In this document: positions 36,403 to 50,086 of the stretch, in pieces | Numbering within the stretch: the stretch's first letter is position 1 | Layout: each line of letters opens with the position of its first letter | Origin: JASGDN01 sp049840815 | GTDB lineage: Bacteria > Chloroflexota > Chloroflexia > Thermomicrobiales > UBA6265 | DNA: 64,000 bases | Direction of reading: 5' to 3' | Assembly (NCBI GenBank): GCA_049840815.1 | Contig: JASGJI010000010.1 | Span: 185,078 to 249,077, forward strand | Program-made: the position numbers and the translations under genes | Notes under the pieces: model-generated | What the model saw: only the letters and a program-made list of their open reading frames with translations | Database searches by the model: none | What the model was told of the DNA's origin: nothing

Positions 36403-37155
36403 TCAGTCGGCGGGGACGGTGGCGGGTTGGCAAGCTGCAACGAGGGCGCGGAAGAGGGCGAGGTGTTCTTCATGGCCGGCGGCGAGCATCTCCGGGTGCC
36501 ACTGGACACCGAGCGCGAAGTGCCGATCGGGGGCGACGATCGATTCGATGACGCCGTCGCCGGAGGTGGCGATGACCTCGACGTTTGGCGCGGGGACTCC
36601 GACGGCCTGGTGGTGATAGGAGTTCGCCTCGACGGTAGTGCTGCCAAGGATGTCGGCAAGCACGGTGCCGTCGGTGACGTTCACCGTGTGGGACGTATCC
36701 GTGGTCGACTTGCCGAGCGCTTGCTGACGGTGCTCGATGTCCGGGCCAATGGCCGAGGGGACGTCCTGGAGGAGCGTGCCACCGAGGGCGACGTTCATCG
36801 TCTGGATGCCGCGACAAATGCCGAGGAACGGCTTGTCCTGGGCGTAGGCGAGTTCCATGAGGGCAAGTTCGTAGGTATCGCGCTCGGGGTCAATGCCGTA
36901 GGTCGTTTCGTGGACGTCGGTATCGCCGTAGATAGCAGGATCGAGATCGCTGCCGCCGCTGAAGATGATGGCGTCGACGGAATCGAGGATCGCTTGAAGG
37001 TCGGTTTCCCCCGGGGGAAGGATGATGGGGACTCCACCAGCGGCGCGGACGGCGTTGGTGTAGGTGTTGGAGAGGGCGTAGCGGCGGAAGGTTCCGTGGT
37101 CGAAGGTGTCGTCCGACGGAGTGGCGGTGATGCCGATGAGGGGCTTTCGAGACAT
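36403..37155 (-). CDS. Gamma-glutamyl-gamma-aminobutyrate hydrolase-like (peptidase C26, PuuD type)
   Basis: Class I glutamine-amidotransferase-fold hydrolase, 250 residues. The nucleophile elbow is GICRGIQTMNVALGG, and the catalytic His and Glu are in GVQWHPEML; IIFSGGSDLDPAIYG is characteristic of the C26/PuuD group, which splits gamma-glutamyl compounds. The real substrate is unknown, and no putrescine-pathway genes are nearby. ATG 37155 follows AGGA with six bases between. It is transcribed alone, away from the rrn operon. Confidence 0.88.
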   Translation of the reverse strand: MSRKPLIGITATPSDDTFDHGTFRRYALSNTYTNAVRAAGGVPIILPPGETDLQAILDSVDAIIFSGGSDLDPAIYGDTDVHETTYGIDPERDTYELALMELAYAQDKPFLGICRGIQTMNVALGGTLLQDVPSAIGPDIEHRQQALGKSTTDTSHTVNVTDGTVLADILGSTTVEANSYHHQAVGVPAPNVEVIATSGDGVIESIVAPDRHFALGVQWHPEMLAAGHEEHLALFRALVAACQPATVPAD

Positions 37156-37273
37156 GGACAATCCTGACACGGGAAGGGTGGCCGATCGATGCATTGGGGC
37201 GAGTATATCGGCGTTTGGAGGGAGTTGGGATTGCGGTGGTAAACGGATCATAAAAACCCCTCCTGGAATTACC

Positions 37274-37303
37274 TTGCGCGAGGAAAGAACGTGTGGGTAT
37301 ACT
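37274..37303 (+). promoter_or_regulatory. rrn promoter P1
   Basis: TTGCGC (37274-37279), 18-base spacer, TATACT (37298-37303). Confidence 0.6.
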
Positions 37304-37457
37304 GCGTGAGCCGTCGGGGGGAGGACTTCCGGGGGAGCGTGAAGCGAGGGCTGCGGGCCTGGTTTGCGCGGCGGAGCTGGGGTAACCGGACGATCTGGCG
37401 AGACTGGATCGGAGCGGGAGGCCTGGGGACGCGGCGGAAGCGGGGCTGGGCCTGTGC

Positions 37458-37486
37458 TTGACAGGCGGGAACGGGTCTGCTAGACT
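37458..37486 (+). promoter_or_regulatory. rrn promoter P2, near-consensus
   Basis: TTGACA (37458-37463), exactly 17 bases, TAGACT (37481-37486). It is the best sigma-70 promoter in the window; transcription would begin about 350 bases before 16S. Confidence 0.85.
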
Positions 37487-37845
37487 CGGCTCTCGTTGCC
37501 CACGGACCGGGAAGACCGGGTGTGGGAAGGTGTAGCTGCGGAGAGGCCTCGGGGCGTGGAAACGCCGGAACGAGGGAGCAGCGCCCCGCATGAACAGGCG
37601 GGGCGTTCGCATGTCCGAACGGCAGCGAGGACGTAGAAGAAGGATGCACTGGGGGAGGGGATGCCCTGAACTCGGGTGTGGAAGACGAAGCAGGGCCATC
37701 GACTCTTGGGGAGACCCGAGGGAGGATGGACCGAAGAAGACAGAACCAAGCCAGAACCGGATCTGGGCTGGGGCATCGTCCGTACGGTGGTGACACCGTG
37801 GTGGAGAGCCGAGCGCAGAGCAGCCAGGGGCAAGCCCTGGCGACA

Positions 37846-39349
<1,504 letters not shown>

Positions 39350-39675
39350 TAGGGACGAGGCGCGCACGACGCGCCAGAGAACATCCCAGGTCAGGCGTCG
39401 GGCCGATGAGGCCGGACCGCGGGGGACCGAGCGTCGGGATTGGGACCGGGGGAGATCCCCTGGTGGACGATCCGGCAGGCGCGCCCGGGGGCCGGAAGAG
39501 GACCGGCGGCAGAACGGATGCCGGCGCCGGCGCGGCACAGATACGGGGGCTTGGGGTGTAGATTCGGGACCTGCTTCGTCTTCGACACCGGAGTCGGGAC
39601 CCGATTCTGGTGCGCAGCAGGATCCGTCGGGCGGGCGGGGGAGCAGGAATGCGCCCCGGACCGACTGATGGTGAC
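39350..39675 (+). other. 16S-tRNA-Ile spacer
   Basis: 326 bases of spacer with no recognisable gene; it should hold RNase processing stems and part of the antitermination signals, none of which I can assign with certainty. Confidence 0.7.
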
Positions 39676-39749
39676 GGGCGCGTAGCTCAGGTGGTTAGAG
39701 CGCGGCCCTGATAAGGCCGAGGTCCCAGGTTCGAGTCCTGGCGCGCCCA
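39676..39749 (+). tRNA. tRNA-Ile (GAT)
   Basis: Full cloverleaf: acceptor GGGCGCG/CGCGCCC, D-arm AGCTCAGGTGGTTAGAGC, anticodon loop CTGATAA (anticodon GAT), TTCGAGT T-loop, discriminator A. CCA is not encoded. Confidence 0.97.
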
Positions 39750-39786
39750 CCCGGAGACGGGTGGGGGGAAGACCTTGCCTGGATCG

Positions 39787-39859
39787 GGGGCCGTAGCTTA
39801 GCTGGGAGAGCGCCGCCTTTGCACGGCGGAGGTCCGGGGTTCGAGTCCCCGCGGCTCCA
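39787..39859 (+). tRNA. tRNA-Ala (TGC)
   Basis: Acceptor GGGGCCG/CGGCTCC with one G-T pair, anticodon loop TTTGCAC (anticodon TGC), TTCGAGT T-loop, discriminator A. CCA is not encoded. Confidence 0.97.
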
Positions 39860-40000
39860 CCGAGGATCCTGCGAGAACCTTTGAGAATTGAGACGGACTT
39901 CCCCGGGGAGTCTGGATGCGGTGAACCCGGAGTATGGGGTTCGCCGCGCGCATCACGAAGCAAACCTGACAGGACCAGGAGTCCTGCGCGGGCGGGCGCG

Positions 40001-42950
<2,950 letters not shown>

Positions 42951-43089
42951 CGTTCGTCTGAGCAGGATGAGGGGACTGTTGGGAGCTTCGTGATGGGCGC
43001 GGCGGAGTCGATACGCCGGGGGGCTGATCCAGACCCCGGGGAGATCGAGTTCGTCAGCATGTGTGCGTACCGAGCTGTGGGACCCTTGC

Positions 43090-43217
43090 GGGGTGTCCGT
43101 GGCCGCGAGCGCCGTGGACCCACCCGGACCCATCCCGAACCCGGTCGTGACCCACGGCAGCGCCGGAGAGTACTGCGGGGGCGACTCCGTGGGAGGCGAG
43201 GCCGTCGCGGGCACCCC
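43090..43217 (+). rRNA. rrf: 5S ribosomal RNA
   Basis: Helix I is GGGGTGTC (43090-43097) with GGCACCCC (43210-43217). The conserved loop CCCATCCCGAAC and GTACTGCGGGGGCGACTCCGTG follow. At ~120-128 nt it is standard; ends are set from the terminal helix. Confidence 0.93.
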
Positions 43218-43248
43218 GCAGGGGAGCCAGGGCCGGACGCACAGATGA

Positions 43249-43323
<75 letters not shown>

Positions 43324-43339
43324 CCACACCACACACACC

Positions 43340-43368
43340 AGCGCCGGACAGCATCCCTGTCCGGCGCT
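43340..43368 (+). terminator. rrn operon terminator
   Basis: AGCGCCGGACAG (43340-43351) pairs perfectly with CTGTCCGGCGCT (43357-43368), followed by a T/C-rich stretch. Confidence 0.88.
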
Positions 43369-43569
43369 TCCCTCGTTCCTGCCTCCCCCCTCAGAAGAGG
43401 CCCAGCTGCTCCACGACCTCGGCCTCCCGCGCCGCCTCCAGGCTCGTGTGCGGCGTGATCGCCGGAAAGCATGCCGCGAACTCCCCCGCGAAGCGACCCG
43501 CCGCGATGATGGTGTACGCTTTGCCGATGCGCCCCGTTCGATGGGCGTCACGTCGAAGGAAATGCCATC

Positions 43570-44826
43570 ATGTCGCAGCGTTCGTCTCAATCATCCCCAT
43601 CTTCCGCGCGACGTGCCCTCACGGCTGGTACGCTGGCTGGTGCTGGCGTTGCGGCTGGCATCTGGGCCGGTAAGCGCGTTCAGACCTTCATCAATGAACC
43701 CCGACCAGACAGCATGATCGACTGGGAACGGTCGCGGCAGATCGCGACCAACATGAATCGAGGCGATAGCCTCACTGCCACCGAGCGTACCGAGCTCGAT
43801 GCCTATTACCGGGGTCTGGTCGAAGCTTGTGTGCCCATCGTTAGCGAATACACAGGGACCACCTTGCCGGATAGCGAGCGGGCGACCTTCGCGTTCGATC
43901 GCGTTGACTGGATCAATGCCAACCTCGTCGCGTTCGAGCGGATGTTCGACCCCATTGAGGAGTTGAATCCGACGAAGGGTCGCAAGAACATCGCGGCACG
44001 CGCCTGGAACGGTGTCAATCAATCCGTCCTCAGCTATGAAATCGGGCTCCTGCTCGGATACATGGCTCGTCGCGTGCTGGGACAGTACGACCTCGCGTTG
44101 CTCGGACGAGAGCCGTTGTCGTCTGGCAAGCTGTACTACGTGGAACCGAACATCCGGGGGATCGAGGCGAAGCTGAAGCTCCCGCGTGAAGACTTCCGCA
44201 TGTGGCTCGCATTGCATGAGACGACGCATGCGTTCGAGTTCGAGGCGCATCCCTGGGTCCGTGAGTACTTCAACGCGATGCTGGATCGCTACATGGGCTT
44301 CCTGAAGCAGGATGCCGACCAACTCAAGCAGGGTATGCAGGGCCTGCGGACCATCGTCGCCCGCGCCCGGTCGGGCAATGGTGAAGGATCGTCGAGCTGG
44401 ATCGAAGCGTTCATGAATGTCGAGCAGCGGAACCTCTTCAACGAAATGCAGGCCATGATGTGCGTGATCGAGGGCTACTCGAATCACGTCATGAATGCCG
44501 TGGGGCGAGATCTCCTGAAGAACTACGACCTCATCTCTCGCCGTTTCGAGGAGCGTCAGGGGCAGCGATCGCAGGCTGATCAGATCTTTGCCCGGCTCAC
44601 CGGCCTGGATGTGAAGATGGAGCAGTATCGAGCGGGCGAGCAGTTCATCGATGATGTGGTCGCGAAGAAGGGGCACGCATTCGCCCATCGTGTCTGGGAT
44701 CGAGCCGCCAATCTGCCGTCCATGGAGGAGATTCGCGATCCGGATGCGTGGATCGCTCGCATCGAGCTTTCCGATTCCTGGGCACCCGCGCAACTCGCCG
44801 ATGACCCGGCGTCCGTTGCTGGCTGA
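43570..44826 (+). CDS. Zinc-dependent metalloprotease-like protein (DUF2342)
   Basis: A 418-residue protein of the DUF2342 family, annotated in actinobacteria as zinc-dependent metalloprotease or F420-biosynthesis-associated protein without proven activity. The metal-binding motif is LHETTHAFEF (HExxH), about residue 217. An N-terminal apolar stretch (ALTAGTLAGAGVAAGIWAG, residues 16-34) could be a signal or membrane anchor. The pattern KLYYVEPNI and EGYSNHVMNAVG also fit the family. ATG 43570 follows AAGGAA. It stands alone, converging with purH. F420 genes are not seen here. Confidence 0.88.
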   Translation: MSQRSSQSSPSSARRALTAGTLAGAGVAAGIWAGKRVQTFINEPRPDSMIDWERSRQIATNMNRGDSLTATERTELDAYYRGLVEACVPIVSEYTGTTLPDSERATFAFDRVDWINANLVAFERMFDPIEELNPTKGRKNIAARAWNGVNQSVLSYEIGLLLGYMARRVLGQYDLALLGREPLSSGKLYYVEPNIRGIEAKLKLPREDFRMWLALHETTHAFEFEAHPWVREYFNAMLDRYMGFLKQDADQLKQGMQGLRTIVARARSGNGEGSSSWIEAFMNVEQRNLFNEMQAMMCVIEGYSNHVMNAVGRDLLKNYDLISRRFEERQGQRSQADQIFARLTGLDVKMEQYRAGEQFIDDVVAKKGHAFAHRVWDRAANLPSMEEIRDPDAWIARIELSDSWAPAQLADDPASVAG

Positions 44827-44856
44827 CCATCTCCGAGAGCGGACCAAATCATTGCC

Positions 44857-44891
44857 CGAAACCCCGAGTCCTACATGGACTCGGGGTTTCG
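44857..44891. terminator. Bidirectional hairpin between DUF2342 gene and purH
   Basis: CGAAACCCCGAGTCC (44857-44871) pairs perfectly with GGACTCGGGGTTTCG (44877-44891). Confidence 0.88.
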
Positions 44892-44915
44892 CGTTGCTCC
44901 GGTTGGACGGGAGGA

Positions 44916-46457
44916 TCAGTGACGGAAGTGGCGAATTCCCGTGAAGGCCATGGTAATCCCTGCCGCATTGGCCGCGGCAATCACGTCGTCATCCCGGATG
45001 GAGCCGCCCGGTTGCACCACGGCTGTGATGCCTGCCGCGATGGCTTGCTCGATACCGTCCGCGAAGGGGAAGAAGGCATCACTGGCCATCGCGGCCCCCT
45101 GCGCGCGTTCTCCGGCCTTCCTGGCGGCAATGGCGACACTCTCCAATCGATTGGGCTGGCCGGCACCCAGCCCGATCACCGCGTCGTCCTTCGCGAAGAC
45201 GATCGCGTTGGACTTCACGAGGCGCGCGGCCTGCCAGGCGAACGCCATGTCGCGCAGTTCGTCCGCTGTCGGCTTGCGCTCCGTCACGATGGTCCAGGCG
45301 GCCGGATCGTCCTGGGCGTTGTCGGGAGTCTGTACGAGAAGACCTCCACCGATCGGCCGCACGTCGAGTGTCGTCGAACGCGGCGTTGCAGCATCGCGGT
45401 TCGCGAGACGAAGGATGCGCGTGCCCTTCTTCTTCGCAAGTGAGGCAATGGCGTCCTCGTCGTAGTCAGGGGCGATGATGATGTCCAGCTTGATCTTCCG
45501 CATCTGGGCAGCAGTCGCGCCATCGACCGGCTGATTCAGCGCGACGATCCCTCCGTAGGCCGAGACCGTATCGCCTTCGTAGGCCGCCACATACGCCTCG
45601 ACGAGGGATTCGCGCGTGGCGAGACCGCAGGGCACCATGTGCTTCACGATCGCGACGCCGGCACCATCGAGCAACTGCGCAGCCTGCCATGCCGCATCGG
45701 TATCAAGGTAGTTATTGAAGGAGAGCGCGTCCCCGACCAGCAGTTCCGCGTCGAGCAATCCGTGCTCTGGTGTGCCTGGTCGTAGGCGCCGGTAGGCTGC
45801 CGCCTCTTGCTGCGGGTTCTCACCGTACTTCGGCGTGCTCACGAGGCGAAGCGGAATGCTGAGCTCATCCGGGAACATCGTACCGTCCTGCTCGCGGAGG
45901 TACTGGGAGATCAGCGCATCGTAGGCGGAGACGTGCGCATAGGCCTTCGCGGCGAGCTTGCGCCGGAAAGCCGTGTCGGTCGTGCCTTCACGCAATGCCG
46001 CCACGACCGCGTCGTAGTCGCCCGGATTGGTGACGATCAGCACCGACGCGAAGTTCTTGGCGGAGGCGCGAACCATCGCCGGACCACCGATGTCGATGTT
46101 CTCGATGATGTCCTCGTCGGAAACGCCCGGCGAGGAAACGACGCGCTCGAAGGGATAGAGATTGCTGGCGACGATGTCGATGGGCACGATCTCGTGTTCC
46201 ACCAGTTGCGCCATGTGATCGTCAAGATCGCGCCGGGCCAGCAGCCCGCCATGGATGCGCGGGTGGAGCGTCTTCACCCGACCGTCAAGGATCTCCGGCG
46301 ATCCGGTGACGTCGGCAACCTGCGTCACGGGAAGCCCGGCTTCGGCGATGGCGGTGAAGGTGCCGCCGGTCGAGATCAGCTCGTACCCGAGGGCAACCAG
46401 GTCTCGTGCGAAGTCCGCGATGCCGGTCTTGTCATACACACTGAGCAATGCGCGCAC
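44916..46457 (-). CDS. purH: Bifunctional AICAR transformylase / IMP cyclohydrolase
   Basis: Last two steps of de novo purine synthesis (EC 2.1.2.3 and 3.5.4.10). The N-terminal MGS-like cyclohydrolase domain has RALLSVYDKTG, STGGT, KTLHPRIHGGLLARR and SNLYPFE; the transformylase domain has KYGENPQQEAA, LSFNNYLD, KHMVPCGLA and the C-terminal SDAFFPFADGIEQA and IRDDDVI. GTG 46457 is the start: AAAGGAAA lies ~10 bases upstream and it gives 513 residues, the family norm. It is not linked to other pur genes. Confidence 0.96.
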   Translation of the reverse strand: MRALLSVYDKTGIADFARDLVALGYELISTGGTFTAIAEAGLPVTQVADVTGSPEILDGRVKTLHPRIHGGLLARRDLDDHMAQLVEHEIVPIDIVASNLYPFERVVSSPGVSDEDIIENIDIGGPAMVRASAKNFASVLIVTNPGDYDAVVAALREGTTDTAFRRKLAAKAYAHVSAYDALISQYLREQDGTMFPDELSIPLRLVSTPKYGENPQQEAAAYRRLRPGTPEHGLLDAELLVGDALSFNNYLDTDAAWQAAQLLDGAGVAIVKHMVPCGLATRESLVEAYVAAYEGDTVSAYGGIVALNQPVDGATAAQMRKIKLDIIIAPDYDEDAIASLAKKKGTRILRLANRDAATPRSTTLDVRPIGGGLLVQTPDNAQDDPAAWTIVTERKPTADELRDMAFAWQAARLVKSNAIVFAKDDAVIGLGAGQPNRLESVAIAARKAGERAQGAAMASDAFFPFADGIEQAIAAGITAVVQPGGSIRDDDVIAAANAAGITMAFTGIRHFRH

Positions 46458-46583
46458 GCGTTGGTGTTTCCTTTCCTGAATCCTGACTGTTTGCGTAGAG
46501 CGAAGTCCGAATCGAGTATCGTTGCCCGCCCTGAAAACGGAGGCCACCTGCGCCGCATCGACGGAGCGTGTCTTGGACTCCGT

Positions 46584-47078
46584 TCAGGAGGTGGAGGCGT
46601 GGTGCGCTTCCCAGGAGGCGACATTCGCCTCGATTTGATCGACATGGACGAAGAGATGCTCGCTGTAGTCGCGCAGCCAGTCCTCGGCGGAGTACGACCC
46701 GCGTTCGGAATGGGTCCCCGTTCGCGTCCAATCGTCTTCGGAGAACGTGGGGAGCAGCTCTGCGGTGTGAGCATGAACGCTCTCGATCACGCTGAAGGCC
46801 GTTTCCACCGGTCGTGCGTGGTAGTCGAAGCGTCCGGCCCATGCATCCTGATCGTACCCAACGATAGTCGGGTTTTCCTCGGCCATCAGCATCCGAATGC
46901 GGGTGTAGGCGTTCGCCTCGCTGTCTGCGCAGTGCACGATGATCTCATGAATCGACCACGCGTCGGGGGCAGGACGCCACTGCCTGGTTTCGGCTGGGCT
47001 CGCAGCGTAGGCGGCACGAAGGGCCGCCGGACCATGCCGGTATCGTGCGATCGCCTCAGCCCGCTCGTTTGCGTCCAC
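46584..47078 (-). CDS. DinB-like (DinB_2) four-helix protein
   Basis: A 164-residue protein of the DinB/YfiT superfamily, four-helix bundles with a three-His metal site used by thiol transferases and others. The pattern is W-x-P-x-x-x-A-W-S-I-H-E-I-I-V-H-C-A-D-S-E, with later His residues in SEHLFVHVDQIEAN; likely metal ligands are His in IIVHCADSE and in the C-terminal pair. The substrate is unknown. It lies 126 bp upstream of purH on the same strand, but with no other tie. Confidence 0.85.
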   Translation of the reverse strand: MDANERAEAIARYRHGPAALRAAYAASPAETRQWRPAPDAWSIHEIIVHCADSEANAYTRIRMLMAEENPTIVGYDQDAWAGRFDYHARPVETAFSVIESVHAHTAELLPTFSEDDWTRTGTHSERGSYSAEDWLRDYSEHLFVHVDQIEANVASWEAHHASTS

Positions 47079-47177
47079 GTCTCGATCCTCTCCATCTGCG
47101 ACCGGAACGCCGACCGGTCCGCTGGATGAAGCCTACCGGAGGCGAGGATGCCACGCAACGCACCATCCCGGACAAGT

Positions 47178-47212
47178 GGAAACGGCACCCGGAAAGCCCG
47201 GGTGCCGTTTCC
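47178..47212. terminator. Hairpin after the NlpC/P60 gene
   Basis: GGAAACGGCACCCGG (47178-47192) pairs perfectly with 47198-47212, just past the stop of the minus-strand hydrolase. Confidence 0.85.
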
Positions 47213-47226
47213 GTCGTGTCTGGAGG

Positions 47227-48504
47227 TTACGTGAGACGCCGGGCGCCTGCGTAGTGCTCCTGGTAGTACCCGGAGGTGATGTCCGAGATGACGACGCCGG
47301 TAGAAGGGTTCTCGGCATGGATGATCTGGCCGTTGCCGATGTAGAGACCAACGTGCGAGAGGCCTGGTTCGTAGGTGTCGGCAAAGAAGATCAGGTCTCC
47401 GGGCTGCCATTCACCCCATGCGACCGAGGTTCCGAAGTCCGTTTGACCCGGCACGCCGCCGCCAATGTCATACCCCAGGGTGTTGAGGACAACCCAGCGG
47501 GTGAAACCGGAGCAGTCGAAACCGGTGCTCGGCTCCTTGCCCGCCCACACATACGGGTACCCGAGGTACTGCATCGCGAAGTCGGCCATTCCCTGCCCGG
47601 TAGGAGACGGAGACGACGGCACTGCCGGCGACTCTGTGCTCGGCTGCTCGACCGGTCCGGAGGTCGAGCCCTGGCTGAGATATTGCTGCGAGATCCAGCC
47701 TGTTCCGTAATCCGTCGATGCCTGGGCGAACCCATTGGCGACCGCACCCGTCAGCGAGACGTTCGACGAGGCTGGCAGCTCCAGGATGATCGTTGCGCTG
47801 GTGCTCGGCTCGGTTCGGAGATTGACGGAGTCGTTGGTGTGCCAGGCGCCAGTTGCGCCGCTCCAGTCGACGCTCTCTTCGACCGGGGTTTCGGCGGGAG
47901 CTTCAGTGACGGGAGCGCTATCGCCCTGGCCGCCGAGATACTGTCCGTAGATCCAGCCACTCTGGCCGTTCCAGATCGCGGAGATGAACCCGTCCATCGT
48001 CTGGCCCGTGAGCGATACCTCAACCCCAGCCGGGATCGTTCCCATGCTGGAGGACGACGTGCTCGGGCCGGTGCGGAACTCGACCGAGTCGTTGGTCCAG
48101 GCGGTGCCCGTGATATCCGGATACTGCGAGCCGCCAGCGGCCAGCCAGTCCTGCACGATGTATCCGGTGTTCCCGCCCACCGAGACCTGATACCAGAGCG
48201 ACCCATCCGCCGCCGTGATCGGTCCGTCGATAACGGAGACGCTCGTTCCTTCGGAATACTCTCCGAGGATCGTGCCGGAGGTGGACGGCTCGTCGCGGAG
48301 CCGGATCAGATCGCCGCTCGTGTAGGCGATGACGGCGCTGCCGCCAACGGTGAGGTTGGTATCCGCGTAGGTGATAAGCGGAGTCATTGCCGGAAGCAGC
48401 AGGAGCCCGATTGCGGGGATCACCGGCCGGAGTCGGCGAATGAGCGAGTGATGCGCGGGCGCCTCGTACGAGGCCTCACCACGCTTGCGAATAGTCGTCG
48501 ACAT
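47227..48504 (-). CDS. Secreted NlpC/P60 endopeptidase with three SH3b domains
   Basis: Exported cell-wall hydrolase, 425 residues. A signal sequence (residues ~25-47, PVIPAIGLLLLPAMTPLITYA) is followed by three SH3b repeats (LIRLRDEPSTSGTIL; VEFRTGPSTSSSSMG; VNLRTEPSTSATIIL), a Pro/Ser/Thr linker, and the NlpC/P60 domain with Cys in FDCSGFTRWV and His in LSHVGLYIG, then IIHA. It probably cuts peptide stems of peptidoglycan. ATG 48504 has a strong GGGAGGGAAGG. Repeats of TGTGACAA lie in its upstream region. Confidence 0.93.
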   Translation of the reverse strand: MSTTIRKRGEASYEAPAHHSLIRRLRPVIPAIGLLLLPAMTPLITYADTNLTVGGSAVIAYTSGDLIRLRDEPSTSGTILGEYSEGTSVSVIDGPITAADGSLWYQVSVGGNTGYIVQDWLAAGGSQYPDITGTAWTNDSVEFRTGPSTSSSSMGTIPAGVEVSLTGQTMDGFISAIWNGQSGWIYGQYLGGQGDSAPVTEAPAETPVEESVDWSGATGAWHTNDSVNLRTEPSTSATIILELPASSNVSLTGAVANGFAQASTDYGTGWISQQYLSQGSTSGPVEQPSTESPAVPSSPSPTGQGMADFAMQYLGYPYVWAGKEPSTGFDCSGFTRWVVLNTLGYDIGGGVPGQTDFGTSVAWGEWQPGDLIFFADTYEPGLSHVGLYIGNGQIIHAENPSTGVVISDITSGYYQEHYAGARRLT

Positions 48505-48965
48505 GCCTTCCCTCCCCACGGTTCCAGCAGAACAGGCAATGCCTATCCCGCCTGCATCGGTCGATGCAGGAAAACCATGGCCCGTGTTGCACTCGCGCGA
48601 ACCTGTGAGCGCAGCGAATAGATTCGGTGCCCGACGTTCGATCCCGGTTTCCAGCCGTTCGACGGGTCCATCCAACCGTCGAGCCGGTGACCGAAAAGCA
48701 CCGGAGCCATTGTGGCGGTCTGTGACAAACTGTGACAAGCTGTACGTACGAGAAATCGAATGCTCCGTATGTTCGCGAAAATGTGGAAGACCATGCGGTG
48801 ACTACTGGCACAAGAGGAAGAGGGTATGTGCCAAATTGTCACAGATTGGGTGGAGAATAGACTGTTTTCGTGGAATTGGCGCGGAAACGGGAGGACGGGG
48901 AAGGCCGTCGATGGCATCCCGAGGGAGCGATCGACAGCCTTCCGGCAGCGATTCCTGGCGGAGAA
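48505..48965. promoter_or_regulatory. Upstream region with TGTGACAA repeats
   Basis: 461 bases between two minus-strand genes. TGTGACAA occurs at 48721-48728 and 48731-48738 (10-base period) and inverted (TTGTCACA) at 48837-48844. They are 217-340 bases upstream of the hydrolase start and could be binding sites of a regulator. No gene is seen. Confidence 0.5.
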
Positions 48966-50000
48966 TCAGCCGTTGCGGAACGTGTAGGAGTACCCATTGA
49001 TGGCGGGCACGCCGCCGAGGTGTGCGTAGAGAATGCGCGATCCCGCCGGGAAGTAGCCCTTCTCGATGAGGTCGATCATGCCCTGCATTGACTTTCCCTC
49101 GTAGACGGGGTCGGTCATCATGCCTTCGAGCCGGGCGCAGCGGCGGATGGCGGCTTTCGTTTCCTCGGAGGGAACCCCGTAGACGGGGTAGGCATAGTCC
49201 TCGATCAGCACGACGTCGTCCTCGGTGATGTCCTGCCCGAGTTCGATGAGCTCTGCCGTGTTGCGCGCGATGTCGAGCACCTGCGCCTTGGTCTGCGCGG
49301 GCGTCGCGGAGGCGTCGATCCCGATCACCTGCCGTTGCCGGCCATCGGCGGCGAATCCGACGACCATGCCGGCATGCGTCGACCCGGTAACGGTGCAGAC
49401 GACGACATAGTCGAATGTGAACCCGAGTTCGCGCTCATGGGCGCGGACTTCCTCCGCGAATCCGACGTAGCCGAGTCCACCCAGCGGGTGAACGGATGCT
49501 CCGGCAGGGATCGGATAGGGCTTGCCGCCTGCCGCCTCCACATCGGCGAGCGCCTGTTTCCAACTGTCCCGGATACCGATGTCGAAGCCTTCGTCCACGA
49601 GGCGCACGTCTGCACCGAGGACCCGGCTGAGCAGGATGTTCCCGACGCGATCGTAGACGGCATCATCGTGCGGCACCCAGCTCTCCTGAACCAGGACGCA
49701 CTTCATGCCGAGTTTCGCAGCCGTTGCCGCAACCATCCGCGTGTGGTTCGACTGGACGCCGCCAATGGAGACGAGGGTATCGGCACCGGACGCGAGGGCA
49801 TCCGGGATGATGTATTCGAGTTTTCGGAGCTTGTTCCCGCCGAAGGCGAGCCCAGAATTACAGTCTTCCCGCTTGGCGTAGATCTCGACCCGATCTCCGA
49901 GATCCGCCGAGAGTCGGGAGAGCCGCTCGATGGGTGTTGGCCCGAAGGTCAAGGGGTACCGGTCAAATCGCGAAAGCAGACGGGGAGGATCAGCATGCAT
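48966..50000 (-). CDS. acdS: 1-aminocyclopropane-1-carboxylate deaminase
   Basis: PLP enzyme that opens ACC, the plant ethylene precursor, to 2-oxobutyrate and ammonia (EC 3.5.99.7). The match to proteobacterial AcdS is close along the whole chain: RYPLTFGPTPI, YAKREDCNSGLAFGGNKLRKLEY (PLP lysine in GGNK), SIGGVQSNHTR, VVCTVTGSTHAGMVVGFAADGR and LYAHLGGVPAIN. The Glu of DPVYEGKSM and the Leu of AHLGG, which distinguish AcdS from D-cysteine desulfhydrase, are kept. ATG 50000 follows AGGAG; 344 residues is normal. Confidence 0.9.
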   Translation of the reverse strand: MHADPPRLLSRFDRYPLTFGPTPIERLSRLSADLGDRVEIYAKREDCNSGLAFGGNKLRKLEYIIPDALASGADTLVSIGGVQSNHTRMVAATAAKLGMKCVLVQESWVPHDDAVYDRVGNILLSRVLGADVRLVDEGFDIGIRDSWKQALADVEAAGGKPYPIPAGASVHPLGGLGYVGFAEEVRAHERELGFTFDYVVVCTVTGSTHAGMVVGFAADGRQRQVIGIDASATPAQTKAQVLDIARNTAELIELGQDITEDDVVLIEDYAYPVYGVPSEETKAAIRRCARLEGMMTDPVYEGKSMQGMIDLIEKGYFPAGSRILYAHLGGVPAINGYSYTFRNG

Positions 50001-50043
50001 GATCTGCTCCTGCAGTGACGAACGAGGATTTTCTGGACAGAAC

Positions 50044-50075
50044 AACAGGCGGACGAGGCAACTCGTCCGCCTGTT
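50044..50075 (-). terminator. Hairpin between the small gene and acdS
   Basis: AACAGGCGGACGAG (50044-50057) pairs perfectly with 50062-50075, 12 bases after the stop of the small minus-strand gene. acdS therefore probably has its own promoter or depends on read-through. Confidence 0.82.
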
Positions 50076-50086
50076 CATTCGTCACG

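Larger units (their letters stand above)
37156..37845 (+). other. rrn upstream and leader region
   Basis: 690 bases between the divergent hydrolase gene and 16S rRNA. Two promoters are visible (37274 and 37458). The leader after the second holds several stems, such as GCCCCGC...GCGGGGC near 37582-37605 and CCAGGG/CCCTGG near 37824-37840, probably for processing or antitermination. No protein gene is supported despite open frames. Confidence 0.7.

Noticed and set aside
37582..37605. Repeated stems in the rrn leader were considered as a CRISPR-like or riboswitch structure.
   Set aside because: No regular repeat-spacer spacing and no known aptamer core; they fit an rRNA leader.
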